Origin: Auriscalpium vulgare
Taxonomy: Eukaryota > Basidiomycota > Agaricomycetes > Russulales > Auriscalpiaceae
Direction: 5' to 3'
Assembly (NCBI GenBank): GCA_019915015.1
Contig: JAHBBC010000006.1
Location: 1,754,129 to 1,818,128 of the forward strand
DNA: 64,000 nucleotides
The notes beneath the pieces are model-generated. The model was not told the DNA's origin. It ran no database searches and saw nothing but the letters and a program-made list of their open reading frames with translations. The position numbers were made by a program, and so were the translations under genes. Shown here one piece after another: positions 52,501 to 63,802 of this stretch; positions within the stretch are counted from its first letter, which is position 1; each line of letters starts with the position of its first letter.

Positions 52501-53402
52501 AACCCACTAGGGATGTGGACGATGGTGTAATCCGAGCGGAAGTTCGCGAGAGACGTGACCATGAGGGTGCCATGCTCTGTCTAGCAAAGGGACACCTCGG
52601 TTAGCACATTTGCAAATGTAGACCACCAGCAGGAGAGGAGAGCGTGGAAGGCAATGGTTACCTCTCTGGGGCGGGCGCCGGCCTGCCTTAGGTCACGAAG
52701 GACGCGGTCCCATTCCAACTGAGCGTCGGTTGGGTTGAGATGGGAAGAGGGCGTGAAAGCTGTCACTGTGATCTTGGCGGGCGGTGAGAGGTCAGACGGA
52801 AGGAGGAGGCGGAGACGGGCACCTTGTGAGTAGGGTCGCCTGTAAAGACGGCCAAGGTGATGACGGGACGGGTGCGCTCCGTGACCCTGGGGAGAGAGGT
52901 CGGATGGGGTGTTGCTAGGCTGCGAAGGGGTGTACACGTACCATTTCTCGACCGCGTATATCTGGAAACCTTCGAGCTCGAGGGTGTCGTGGACGATGTC
53001 GAACTTTGAGACCCTGCCAAACCACTCTAGGGTGAGATCCTTGGCGGCGGAAAAGTCGGGCGAGGCGGTAGAGGAGGATGCGGAACGGGAACGTATGCGC
53101 TTTGAGGTGGTGGGCTTTAGGCGGGGAGACTTTGCTTGGAGAACGGGGCTGGCGGGTGTGGAACGGGAGGGGGAGCGGGGGGGCCTGACTGTGGGCATGA
53201 GGAGCCTCTTGTGGAAGGAGGAGGGGGGCGAGAGGAGGGAGGTCTGGAGGGAGGTGGCGGGGGATCTGTGGGCATGGTGTGTGGGCTGGACGAGCGGGGT
53301 GGCGGGGACGGAGGTCACGGTGGAGGAGGCGGAGACGAGCGTGGACGGGTAGCTTGGGTAGGATGCGTGGTGCGGGCGGGCGAGGTCGCGTATGGAGCTC
53401 AT
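49562..53402 (-). CDS. Stb6/Stb2-like protein (Sin3-binding family)
   Basis: The N-terminal STB6-type domain includes FGRVSKFDIVHDTLELEGFQ followed by IYAVEKW; then LTVTAF-like and EHGTLMVTSLANFRSDYTIV segments, a helical middle (LFCVTILELVKLIQAALSLF, GLLCDVTVDGIQRWVTDIGE), and a C-terminal helical region with FSRLQWTLDGAGRLVDRMGQ. S. cerevisiae Stb2 and Stb6 were found as Sin3-binding proteins; their molecular role is poorly known. Start MSSIRDLARPHHASYP at 53402. A Ser/Arg/Pro-rich segment follows the start, and the C-terminus is alanine/serine rich and low complexity. Multiple introns of about 50-70 nt occur. An in-frame ATG at 53482 would add about 27 residues. Confidence 0.78.
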
Positions 53403-53671
53403 TGCATGGGCGGGGAGGAGACGCGGAGCCCAGGATCTTATCTGACAAGGGCCGGGCCCGTGGATTAAGTAGAGGTGCGGCATCGGGCGTGGAGGGCCCG
53501 CGGATCGGGGCGGCGGAGATGCGGGGGCCGGATCGGGAAATGGGCGGGTGGACGACGCCGAGCGGCCTGGCACGGGCAGCGACCGTGACGCGCGCGGCTG
53601 TCGATCGTATAACTCGGCGGCAGCGCATGCACTCGGCGGCAGCGCATGCACCCACCGGCACCCGCGCGCAC
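53403..53671. promoter_or_regulatory. divergent promoter, Stb6-like / LONRF-like genes
   Basis: 269 bp separate the start codons. It contains a perfect 19-bp tandem duplication at 53612-53649 close to the plus-strand gene. Confidence 0.5.
53612..53649 (+). repeat. two perfect tandem copies of a 19-bp unit
   Basis: Copies at 53612-53630 and 53631-53649 read actcggcggcagcgcatgc. Each contains a GCATGC palindrome-like core, and the array ends 22 bp before the LONRF-like ATG. Confidence 0.85.
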
Positions 53672-56153
53672 ATGTCCGACAGCGTCCATGAGCCTCCCCC
53701 ATCCGATGCCCCCGTCCCCGCCCCCGCGTCCCCGCCCCCGCCTCGTCCCCCCGGTCCACCAGCCTCTCCCCGGTCCCGCGTCCCCCCCGCGTCCACCGAC
53801 GATCCCGCCCCCATCACCGCGGACCCCTCCCACCGATCCACCCCCCCGCGATCGCCCCCTCCCAGCCCTCAAAACGCCCCCGCGAGCGACCCCCTTTCCC
53901 CGCCCCCGCCGCCCCCGCCGTCCATGCCGTCGTCCCTGCTCCCGCTCCTCGCCTGCCCCGTCTGCAGCCCGGCCGCCCTCCTCGTCGCCCCCGTCACCCT
54001 CTTCTGCGGCCACTCCGTCTGCGCCGCCCACGTCCTCCGCACAAACGACCGCCCCGCCCCGCTCCCCGACCCCGACCCCGACCCCGCCCAGCAGCCCCCC
54101 ACCCCCCACCAGCACGCCCTCCACTACGCCGACCGTCTCCTCCACCTCACGCCCTGCCCCGTCCCCGGCTGCACCAACCCCTCCACCTCCTCGCCCAACC
54201 CCCCCTTGCCTTCGTCCTCTCCTGTAGTCTACTACCCAGCCGCAGCCGTCGATCACAGCGCCATCCCCTTTGCCCGCATGCCCGAGAACCGCATTGACGT
54301 CACCGTCGCTAAGCTCATGGCCACCATCCGCGATGCCCTCGACTTTTCCTCTGCCGACACAGATGACGATGACCATGACGATTTTCTGCCCATGCTCACC
54401 GCAGACTCTGACGACGACTCGGACGGCGAACAGGACCATCCAGAGTCGCCACTCTTGCGCCGTGCCCGTCAGCGTCTCGAAGCTCACGCCTTGGACCAGA
54501 CGCAGACTCCTGGCGCATCGTCCTCCCGCACCCACCGCCCCTCACCGGACTTTGACGATCCAGACGGCGATAGCCCTCGTCCCCGAAAGCGCCGCAGGAG
54601 GCGCAGCCCCGTACCCAGGCGCGCCGAGCCTACCGCCGACGCCGCCGCGCGCTTCGACAAGGAGCTCATGGGCGAGCTCACCTGCCAAATATGCTTCACC
54701 TTATTCTACGAGCCCGTCACCACCCCCTGCCAGCATGTACGCCACTCACAATCTTCCCATGGCCACGCAGTCTGACGCTCCTTGACAGACGTTCTGCTCC
54801 AAATGTGTCCTTCGCTCCCTAGACCACAACAATCAGTGTCCGGCGTGTCGCCAAGACCTCTCGGGCTTCGCATATTTTCAAGACCAGCCGCACAACAAAA
54901 CCGTGCTCTCCATCAGTTGCGCATACATATATCCTGACTCGGCACACGCTGATTATCGGCCTGGCAGTCCTCCATGCGTTTCCTGACGCATACAACGAAC
55001 GCAAAGAGTTGCTCGAGGCAGAAGAGCGAGAAGGGCGGCTTGACACGCCCATCTTCGTCGCACAGCTGTCATTCCCGGGCATGCCAACCTTTCTGCACTT
55101 CTTCGAGCCCAGGTGCGCGCGTGGCCCAGCTCCCCGCGCGTTTGTTTGCCTTGCATGCTGACAAGTAGCTGTAGGTACCGCCTCATGCTGCGGCGTTGCT
55201 TGGAGTCTCCCAATCCGTGCTTTGGAATGGTTATGCCACCCAAGCCAACTCATCACGGGCAAGGGAATGACTTTGGCACGATGCTCGAGATCCGCAGCGT
55301 TCGCATGCTGCCTGACGGTAGGAGTCTTGTCGAGACCTTTGGCACGTATCGATTTCGCGTCATCGAGAGGGGCGTACTGGACGGATACATGGTCGGGCGG
55401 ATTGAGAGGTTGGTACCGCTGGTTGTCGCCCTGGCTCAATTGTCACTCACGGCTGGCCAATAGGATAGACGACTATCCCGAGCAGCTGGAAGTCGCAGAG
55501 GCGATCGCGGAGCCCTCTACGGCGCTGTCGGCGCTGCTCGATTCCGTTGACCCTATGGCCGCTGGGCCGTCGGCCTCTGTCCCAGTGAACCCCGTCGTCG
55601 AGGCGACGCAGAGGCTCATGGGTGTGTGCCACGATTTCCTTGAGCAAGTCCGGGAAGGCGCTGCACCGTGGGTCGTCCAGCGCCTGAATCGCGAATGCGG
55701 CCCCATGCCATCGGACCCGGCCAACTTTAGCTTCTGGATGGCTATGGTGCGTCCACCCCGCTCCCGCCCTCGCTTCCGCATCTCGTCGTCATGAATCTCG
55801 CGTCTCGCCGTGACGTATTGGATATTGATACACACCCCGCACAGGTGCTACCCATCGATTCCATCGAGAAAGCGCGACTGCTGCCGATCAAAACCCCCCT
55901 GCTCCGTCTGCGCCTCGTGGTGTACTGGATCGAGCAGCTCAACAGTAACTGGTGCGTGCTTATCGCCTTCTGCGCTGCGCCGCGACTGTCTCGGAAGCAC
56001 ACCGGCGGGAAACTCGTGTCCTCTCATGCGCCCTGTCGTTCGTGTTGTCTTCCGCTGGAACTCCGCCCTCCGATGTCCACGTCTATTTGTGAGCAGCTGC
56101 TGACTGATGGGGTCCATTTTAGGTGGTTTACGGCCGGCTGCATCATCTGTTGA
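53672..56153 (+). CDS. LONRF-type E3 ubiquitin ligase (two RING fingers + Lon substrate-binding domain)
   Basis: Start MSDSVHEPPPSDAPVPAPAS at 53672; the first 95 or so residues are extremely proline-rich. RING 1 is LLACPVCSPAALLVAPVTLF, then CGHSVCAAHV. An acidic and then basic linker (PRPRKRRRRRSPVPRR) leads to RING 2: LTCQICFTLFYEPVTTPCQH, TFCSKCVLRSLDHNNQCPAC. The Lon N-terminal-type domain follows: IFVAQLSFPGMPTFLHFFEP with RYRLMLRRC, then FGTMLEIRSVRMLPDGRSLV, ETFGTYRFRV, and the helical tail. Human LONRF proteins have this layout. Introns lie near 54735-54789, 54919-54967, 55112-55173, 55410-55462, 55748-55845 and 55954-56122. The basic linker could be a nuclear signal. Confidence 0.9.
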
Positions 56154-56877
56154 CTCGTGGCGGCGGCCTTGCGGCTGCCGACCTATCTCCTCTCGCTCGT
56201 CCCGACAGATTTTCTCATTTTTATAGCATATCTCGCCATAATATATGCCATATCTGCTTCTTGAATTATTTCTTGCTTCCTCACTCGAGACCTGTTTTTC
56301 GCTTGTCTCAGTCTTGGCTTCGGTTGACATGTTTGCATCTGCATATATATCTACTACTCTTCACCATTACATACTGTCTCCCTTGAGCGCCGCGGCCCTG
56401 CGAGCGCATCGATATCCCGCCTCATTCCGCACTGCTCTCCCGATCTTGTTTCGTCTCACGCACAATTTATCTGTATCCTTAGTTGCACGCATCCGCCCCA
56501 CCTCTTGCCACGTCTCCAAGTTCACCGCCGCACCTGCGGCATCCCCGTTGTAGTCCTGTCTCACATACATAGACTTGTGTCTCCAGCACGCAATTGGATC
56601 GATTTAACAAGATACATTTCAATTGATTGCGACGCTCTGGATCGACTGGTACAACATGCAACTCTAAGACAACTACGATGACAACTAGAGCTCTCTGCAC
56701 AGATGAAAACAAATGAGTTCTGCGTTTACTACATCCCTGACACACCAGCATCGTCTATTCTCTGTAAGTATCCCCTCGCGGCCGGTCAGAGGTTGGACAG
56801 GCTGGTTACGGGCCACACACTGCAGGCACACGCCAGCCATCAGCGGCGCGTCGGATCGCAAAAAAAGGAACAACGCA
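56154..56877. other. convergent intergenic region, AT-richer, no gene seen
   Basis: This holds the facing 3' UTRs of the LONRF-like gene and the G6PD gene. The composition is clearly AT-richer than the coding regions around it, and no frame is recognisable. Confidence 0.45.
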
Positions 56878-58708
56878 CTATCCCTCCTGCGATCTCCGGA
56901 AGCCGTACTTTCCGATGAACGCGTCGAGCTCCTTCGGGCCACGCGAGCCGTAAGGGTAGGGCACAGGCTTGGGCGCGGCGCCGTTCTTCCCCTCGATCCA
57001 ATGCAGGATGGGCGTGAAGATCTGGCGCGCAGGGATCAGCATCGCATCGAACGGCAGCGTCAGTACGCACCTTCCATGCAACGTCGAGTTCGTCATCGCG
57101 TACAAAGTTCGAGTGGTCGCCCTTGAGCGCGTCGAGGATGAGCGCCTCGTACGCCTCAGGGATCTTCGCGTCCTGGAAGCGCCGCTTGTAGGTGAGGTCC
57201 ATCTCCGTGGGCAGCGCGCGCGTGTACAGGCCGGGCGTCTTCGTGTTCAGCTTGAGGTAGACCGCCTCCGAGGGCTGGATGCGGAGCACGAGCTCGTTGC
57301 GCGAGATGTCCTTGAAGATGCCCTGCGTCACGTCCTTGAACTGGATGCGCACTTCCACCTTCGCCTCGTTCAGGGCTGGCGGGGGACAGGGTCAGCTGAG
57401 CCGGAGCGGTAGCGGAAGCGGAAGCGGAAGCGGGCGGTACCTTTTCCTGCCTTGAGGATGAACGGCACACCCTCCCACCGCGGGTTGTGGATCCACAGCG
57501 TTGTGGCGGCAAAGGTGGGGCACACGGAATTGTGCGGGACCGTGTCGTCGTCGAGATAGCCAGGCTTGCCGTTCGCGGCAACGTACTGCCCAAGGAGCGT
57601 GTCGCTGGGCTCGATGGGAGGGATGGCGCGGAGGACCTTGACCTGGGAGCACGTGAGAGGGCGGCGCACGGTAGCGACAAGATATCTGGCACCTTTTCGT
57701 CGCGGATATCCTCCGAGGCGAAGGACACGGGCCGCTCCATGGTCAAGACGCTGAGGACTTGCAGCAGATCTGACGTCGCGTCGCGTTAGCGCAGTACGTC
57801 ACCAACCCTAACCTAGGCGCGTACGGTTCTGGAGGATGTCACGAATGATGCCAAACTCATCGAAGTATCCACCGCGTCCCTCCGTGCCGAATGGCTCCTT
57901 GAATGTGATTTGGACGCTGCTGATCGAGTTCTTGTCCCAGGCAGCGTTGAGCGCGATGTTGGCAAAACGCAGCACGAGTATGTTCTTGACCATCTCCTTG
58001 CCCAAGTAGTGGTCGATCCGGAACGTCTCGTCCTCCGTCCACGACTTCTTCAGCGAACCCAGGAGCTCGCGCGACGAGTCGAGATCGCGGCCGAATGGCT
58101 TCTCGACGATGATGCGGTTGATACCCTTGGTCGTGTAGTTGAACTTCTTGACGTTCGTCGCGACGGGGATGAAAACGGAAGGCGGCAGGGCGAGGTAGAA
58201 CAGGCGATGGGTCTCATTCCCCTGGTACGCCGATTCAATCCCCTGGAGATGTTTCTCGAGATTTTCAAAGGCGTCGCTGTCCTCGTAGCTGCCCGAGATG
58301 TAGCTGCTCAGTTTCTTGAACTCCTCGATCTTCTCTGTGATCTCGGGGCTGTTGTCTGGGTTCTTAATGTACTGTGTCGCACGCTTGTGGAACTCTGCCT
58401 CGTCCATCTTGGTGCGCGCATATCCGACGATATGCACGCCCTTTGGCAGGAAGTTGTCGCGATAGAGACCGAAGAGCGCAGGGAACGTCTGCGGGGACGA
58501 TATGGACACTGGAGATGCGCGACAGGGGAGACGCGTACCTTCTTCTTTGCAAGATCGCCGGATGCGCCGAAGACTGCGAGACGAGACGAGACGGTCAGCA
58601 CGGCCCCGGGTGGCGAGCAAGGTACGCACCGACGACGAGGGTGTTGTCCTTGAACTCGATGTTAGTGGATGCCATGGAGGGGATGGAACCTGGTGGGTGG
58701 GAGGACAT
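56878..58708 (-). CDS. ZWF1: Glucose-6-phosphate 1-dehydrogenase
   Basis: G6PD is the entry enzyme of the oxidative pentose phosphate pathway, making NADPH. Start [19 protein letters not shown] at 58708 (a second in-frame ATG is at 58675). The NADP-binding motif is [12 protein letters not shown], the catalytic motif [14 protein letters not shown], and [14 protein letters not shown] the usual Lys-Pro signature. The rest aligns along the enzyme ([51 protein letters not shown]), ending in a C-terminal segment [18 protein letters not shown]. Several short introns are present, including one right after the NADP motif. All catalytic elements are present. Confidence 0.96.
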
Positions 58709-58946
58709 GGTCGCGGTGAGGGGTGTATATGAGCAAGACGGAAGGGGTAAACAGGAGACGCACGGGAGTGAGAGGGCGTATATATTCGGGTGGGAAGACA
58801 GATGCGCTCGGGGGAGACTCTCTAAGGAGTTGCTTAGTGAGCAGATTGGGGGCCTATGGGAGCGGGCTTGAGACTTGTCGACCGCATCTGATAACCGATG
58901 TCTGTCTGGCGGGCCGTCTTTCTCCGCGTGGTCTTCCCTTGCAGCC
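58709..58946. promoter_or_regulatory. divergent promoter, G6PD / THOC5
   Basis: 238 bp separate the start codons of G6PD and THOC5. Confidence 0.5.
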
Positions 58947-59745
58947 ATGCCGGTCCACGACCTCCCTCCCGACCCCGACTACGTCCTCGACGCCCTCCGT
59001 CAGCTCGCCACCACCCCGCTGCCCGACACCGACCCCGCGGCCATCCACATCCGCGCCGGCGCCCTCTTCGCCCGCCTCAAGGCCCTCAACCGCGCCGCCA
59101 ATGCCGCCGCCCGCGCACACAAGCACGCCACCGCAGATGCTCGCCAGGACATGGACCAGACCCACCTTGGCCTCCAAAACCTGCTCTACGAGAAGCGCCA
59201 TCTAGAGCGCGAGATTGACAAGTGTCGGCAGTTCGCGTATGTCCCCTCTGTCCTCGACGCATGCAACTGTCTCAAGTCTCGCTGTAGTTCAATATACCAG
59301 GATATACAGATGTATACCGTGGAGCAGTTCATGGAGCTCGCACCCCCAGAAGCAAGAACAGACGATGCGCTGTCGAATCCGCATCAGCTCATGCTGAACC
59401 GCCTGAGTTTCGAGCTTGTGGAACGCCAGAGGTGCGTTTGCCGTCTCCGACCTATGTGCTACATGCTCATTCCTCCGGCAGGCTCGATCGCAGGGTCAAA
59501 GAGCTCACCCAGGAGAAAGAAGAGCTCCTCAAGGAGACAAAAACCAAAACTGCCACCATGGAAAGCGTGAAGACGCAGATTGACGTGCTCATGAAGGTTT
59601 GTACAGCCGAGGCCTGCTCGATATCGCGTGGCTCACTCTTTACGCTTAACAGACGGCAGCAGAAATTAGCAAGAAGGTCGACGAGCTCATACCTCCTGCA
59701 CCCCCCGCTGCTCTTTCAGAAACGGGCACGCCGAATCCCAGCTAG
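58947..59745 (+). CDS. THOC5: THO complex subunit 5 (Fmip/THOC5 family)
   Basis: THOC5 is a subunit of THO/TREX, which couples transcription to mRNA export. Start MPVHDLPPDPDYVLDALRQL at 58947. The core DMDQTHLGLQNLLYEKRHLE, REIDKCRQF is the Fmip signature, followed after an intron by SIYQDIQMYTVEQFMELAPP. The C-terminal coiled coil has RRVKELTQEKEELLKETKTK. The protein is about 205 residues, shorter than animal THOC5, and resembles only its N-terminal coiled-coil half, as is usual in many fungi. Introns lie near 59239-59287, 59432-59480 and 59597-59651. The C-terminal exon is short and ends ETGTPNPS. Confidence 0.85.
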
Positions 59746-60067
59746 GATTGTTCTTATGTGCCTTGTGTACTTTTAGTTACCACTGTATCATACGCCATCT
59801 CTCAGTTACTTCCGAAAACAATAAAAGAGCGGATGACTTGATTGAAGTAATTACATACAACCTGTTAGGCGACGATATTATTACAAGACCAAGGATATCA
59901 AAGCCAAGGTGAGTGAGGAAACCAAGTAGGCGGTGAAAGCGTACGCGATGGAGTACAGTGAGTGATGCAAAGCTAGATAATCGATCCGTAGAAGGGTATG
60001 AAGAGGAGTCTATGTGCCTCACCGGAGAATGCAAGGGAACAAATGAAAGGATCGCGAGGTGTAGAGA
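59746..60067. other. convergent intergenic region, no gene seen
   Basis: This is the facing 3' UTRs of THOC5 and UBC8. Confidence 0.45.
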
Positions 60068-60888
60068 TCAGGCCGCATCGCCGTCATCACCACTTATGCT
60101 GCCGACCTCACTCATCTCTTCGTCCGCCTCTTCCTCCTCTTCTCCACCCGCGGACTTGTCCGCGGCTTCCTTTGTGGCGAACCGTTGCACGTACTCTGAC
60201 ATATGGGTTGAGATGGGAAGAATCAATGACCACAGAGGTACCTACCCTTGACCTTCGATTCGTATTCCTTTGGGTGTCTCATCAAGAGTGCCGCAGCCTC
60301 TCCGTTCAACGGATCATTAGGGTTTGGGTACCGCAGCAGCTGGGGCAGGAAGACCTCAAAGATATTGATCATATCTAGGAAAGTCAGTCCAAGCAAGTCG
60401 CCCGATAGACGGCGTCCTACCGAACATCGGAGACCAGGTTTGGTTAATCACATCGAGACAAACGGACCCGCTTCTGGCACAGGCATCAGAGACACAATCA
60501 CCAGACACGCAACAACGTGCTTACAGTTCGTCGATATTCGGGTGAAAGATCTTGTTCATAAACCCGATGCTAGGCGACTTGAACGGGTATTGGTCCGGCA
60601 GCTCGACGTGAATCTTCCATACGCCGCCCGCGAACGGTGCTGAATGAGCAGATTGGTAAGGCCGTGTCCAGCCATACGGGCAATCGCAAAAAGTTGGGTA
60701 CGCACTTTCCACGGGGCCGTAGAAGCGCACATAGAACTCCTGCATGCTATCGTTCACGAGGCTCACTTCATAATCAGACATCAACCTGTGGTCGAGCGAG
60801 GCGCTTTCAGCATCTATGCGCACGAAGAGTAAGCGAGCGGTCCACGCACAACTTCATTACGTCGGTCTCAATGCGGCGTTTGGGGGTA
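60068..60888 (-). CDS. UBC8: Ubiquitin-conjugating enzyme E2 (UBC8/UBE2H), first exon not located
   Basis: In yeast, Ubc8 drives degradation of fructose-1,6-bisphosphatase with the GID ligase. Spliced text: [60 protein letters not shown], then [17 protein letters not shown]. The active-site Cys lies in [14 protein letters not shown]. The acidic C-terminal tail ([17 protein letters not shown]) is typical of the family. Introns lie near 60785-60843, 60648-60713, 60525-60580 and others. The usual start is M-S-(S/T)-P-K-R-R, but here an acceptor precedes the second base of that region (right edge 60888), so the first exon would be a few bases upstream in 60889-61600; I could not place it. A start at an upstream in-frame ATG near 60957 would add unrelated residues. 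Confidence 0.85.
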
Positions 60889-62704
60889 CTGTAGACATTC
60901 GGGAAACAATCCGCAATCAGCCTGAGTATTGTGCAGTCGATGAAAGGACATATCATGATTGTCAGCGGAGACGGTAGAGAGAGACTGCTCGCATGCAACA
61001 CTCTTGAGGCTGAGGTTGCGGTAGTGGGATGGCGGCGGTAGAGACGTTGCGCAGCTAGTAGTGCTAGTGAGCGCTCGCCGTTGACTCTGACGATGAGCAG
61101 CGCTCCAGACGGGACGCTCCGGCCGGCGCCTTTGATTGCGTTATACAGGGGTAGCCGGGGTCCCGCACATACTGATGCGCCGAGTCTCAGGGATGTCGAT
61201 GAATATTTTGAATCAGCAGCTTCGACTGCTTACTTTCGAAGAGATTACAGTACCGAAGGTGAAGAACATGACATCGGCTGACGCGGAAGAATCAGCACGG
61301 CCAGCAGAACCAGCGACGTGTCGAGTCTCTTGACCTCTGAGAATCCGGTCATGAGGTGCGCTTCCCCTTGGACCTAAGACAACAGATGACAGAACATCGA
61401 ATGTCGTGTATGTGTTACTAGGTACTAGACGCCAAACTACACGGTTAATCGGGGGCGAAGGCTGCGAAGCAGCCATAGCTGACCCTACGACGGTGTCCCC
61501 GTGCCCACAGGCTCCGCCCCGCACGCCCTTTCCCAACGCCTTCCTCAGTGCGTAGCCTGCAGGCACAGAAGCCGACAAGGTTAAGTTACCCCGTTACGCG
61601 TCGTGAGAACCACGTGTATCATGGTCGGTGCGGCACAGGCCGCGCACTGCAGTCGCCGCCGTGCGTGCCAGGCGCACGCCCGGGCCACGCGTCGCCCGCG
61701 CGTGGCCCGGTGGTCGGCGATTCGCAGCGTTCTCAGAAGAATGACCACTCCTCCACCACGCAGATAACGTCGTCGCTCGAGCAAGGCCACGGCCCGCCTT
61801 TGCCTGTGAACCCGGTATCGCGCCTGGGAGGACTTGCGGCGGTAGACACGCCTCCGATGTCCCCGACGTGCCCATAAGCCAGCGGGCTCCCTTGGCGGAC
61901 CGCGCGCCAAGCGACGAGTAGCGCTGAACGAAACCGGCGTGGTCAGCGAGATGCACATTCGTTCTGAGCCAGTGGATGGGATGCGCACCAAGCCAGAACA
62001 AGCCGAAGGCGCTGACGAGAATAAGCTCCTCCTGGCTGTCCGTCAAAACGGGTCCTATCCTCCTATAGTGGGACACGATGCTGCGCAGATGAATTGATTT
62101 AGCAAATTTTACGAACGTGGGAAGTGTCGAAACACACTAGATCATCAAGGAGGCGGTGGCTAGGAGGGCCACGGCCGCCTGCGTCAGCGTGGATGATTCT
62201 GGGCGCACCGGTGAGCGCAAAAGGCCCTAATAGCACTCGTACACGTACGGAAGGTGTACGGGATTGTCCACGTCGTTACATGGGCCACCGTCACAGCGGT
62301 GAGACCTGTGAAACGTGAGTGCCGTGCACGTAGTCCCCCGCCATATGAACGATGTTCACCAAGATAAACCGATCGCCGGCTGATGTCTGTTAGGAACGGC
62401 ATGACTGGGTTGTTTGATGGGTTTCGTTACAGATTCAAAGACGAGCGGAAGTCAGTGGATTCGTGGTCGCCCCAGAAGCTTTATCACACATATCGCTCCG
62501 AACACGAGGCGTGCGGGCGGAAATCGCGCGATGGAAGTGTGGCAATGTATAAGGTATGGGCGTGCAGTGGAGACGTAAAACATGCGTACAGTAATTGTCC
62601 GTGCATTCATAAGATAGATAGATGTAGGCGGCACCTGAGGAGTTATTCGATCGTCGTCGGCGTCATGCAGTCCGTGCCGACGACCACGGAGCAGACCCTT
62701 GGGG
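60889..62704. other. 1.8-kb gap with no supported gene; one strong hairpin
   Basis: I see no recognisable gene on either strand; the frames are short or proline/arginine-rich shadows. It should hold the UBC8 promoter and first exon and the 3' flank of the MARVEL-like gene. A near-perfect inverted repeat sits at 61680-61710. Confidence 0.4.
61680..61710. repeat. perfect 12-bp GC-rich inverted repeat (hairpin), 7-nt loop
   Basis: The arms CCGGGCCACGCG (61680-61691) and its exact reverse complement (61699-61710) surround a 7-nt loop. The stem is very stable. No T-run follows it, so it is not an obvious RNA polymerase III or bacterial-type terminator. Confidence 0.8.
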
Positions 62705-63802
62705 CTATACATTGTGAACAATGCCAGGACGTTGTTCGATACGTGCGCGCCCGCCATTAACGCCAGGGTAGATGATGATGGAATGTCCGTGTTGTTGCTG
62801 CACGTGGTTTTCGTCCATCATCGGCATGGGCTGGTAATTTGGACCCGCGTAAGCGGAAGGGAACCCGTAAGCCCCTTGGCCGCTCGGGTACTGTGATATC
62901 GAAAGGCCTGGCCACCCAGGGTATTGTCCGAACCACGGGAGGTTGTTTATGTGTTCCTTCCATATATCCGGCCGGCCGAGCACCTGTGATCGATTCGCCA
63001 GCGCAATCACAAAGAGGAAGAAGAATATCACTGCGGCTGCGGTGAGACGGGTGTGACGGAATGCATCAGCGGAGCACGCACAGATGCCGAAGAGTGACCA
63101 CGAGAACGCTTCTACGATCTTCGCCTCATAGCAATATGAGCTTGCGTTTACTGTGCTCCTTATGAGTATGGTTTCTACGAGGCGACTATCTGGATATCAC
63201 TGACTGGAGCCTTTACTTGTCGTGATCTTCTGCCCTTTCAGTGCGAAGCACTCGGCGGGACCAAACATGTCACTGGGGGAATATGAGCTTGAGGGATAAG
63301 TCGAGGGGAGAGGAACGTACGAAGCCCAGGCCCCCATAGCTATGGCAAGGCACAGAACATCAGCACAGCGGACAGCATCCGAGAATGTGATACGCACCGA
63401 GCCACGCGACGGCTGTGATGAAGAGGAAACATATCTCCAACAACGGATTTGAGTACCAGAATCTGACCGCTCGTCAGACACAAGACTTCTGTCGATGGAG
63501 ATCTACGCACAACAGTGGTACAAAGACAAAAAATGTCCATGATGGGACAGCTAATGAGTAAATGGTGAATTCGCCTGCGAAGTACAGATGTTACACTTGA
63601 CGGTCTCTTCCCAAGCATAGCAGGACGCACGATGTATCTGGGGTAGGAAGATTGTTGCAAAGTATGCTGAGAATGCGAGAACAGTTGCAGACAAAAGAAA
63701 TACAACAACTAGGCCCACTCTCTGTCAGCGTTCTGCAAGTGCGAGGAGTTGCAGACGCGTACCATATCCCCACACTCGGAGATTTCTAAACAAGACAGTC
63801 AT
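62705..63802 (-). CDS. MARVEL-like four-helix membrane protein
   Basis: Start MTVLFRNLRVWGYGT at 63802. Spliced text predicts four membrane helices: VALVVVVFLLSATVLAFSAY, EFTIYSLAVPSWTFFVFVPL, NPLLEICFLFITAVAWLGAY, and TAAAVIFFFLFVIALANRSQ. A Cys-rich extracellular or lumenal loop (DMFGPAECFALKGQKITTS) sits between helices 3 and 4, where MARVEL proteins usually have a Cys pair; SWSLFGICAC follows. The soluble C-terminus is Pro/Gly/Tyr-rich (YPGWPGLSISQYPSGQGAYG) and ends at 62705. Several introns of about 55-70 nt. Fungal relatives are often annotated only as MARVEL-domain proteins; the exact function is unknown. Confidence 0.75.

Noticed and set aside
62383..62760. Plus-strand 125-codon open frame
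   Set aside because: It overlaps the 3' end of the MARVEL-like gene, has no recognisable motif and starts with an unremarkable context.
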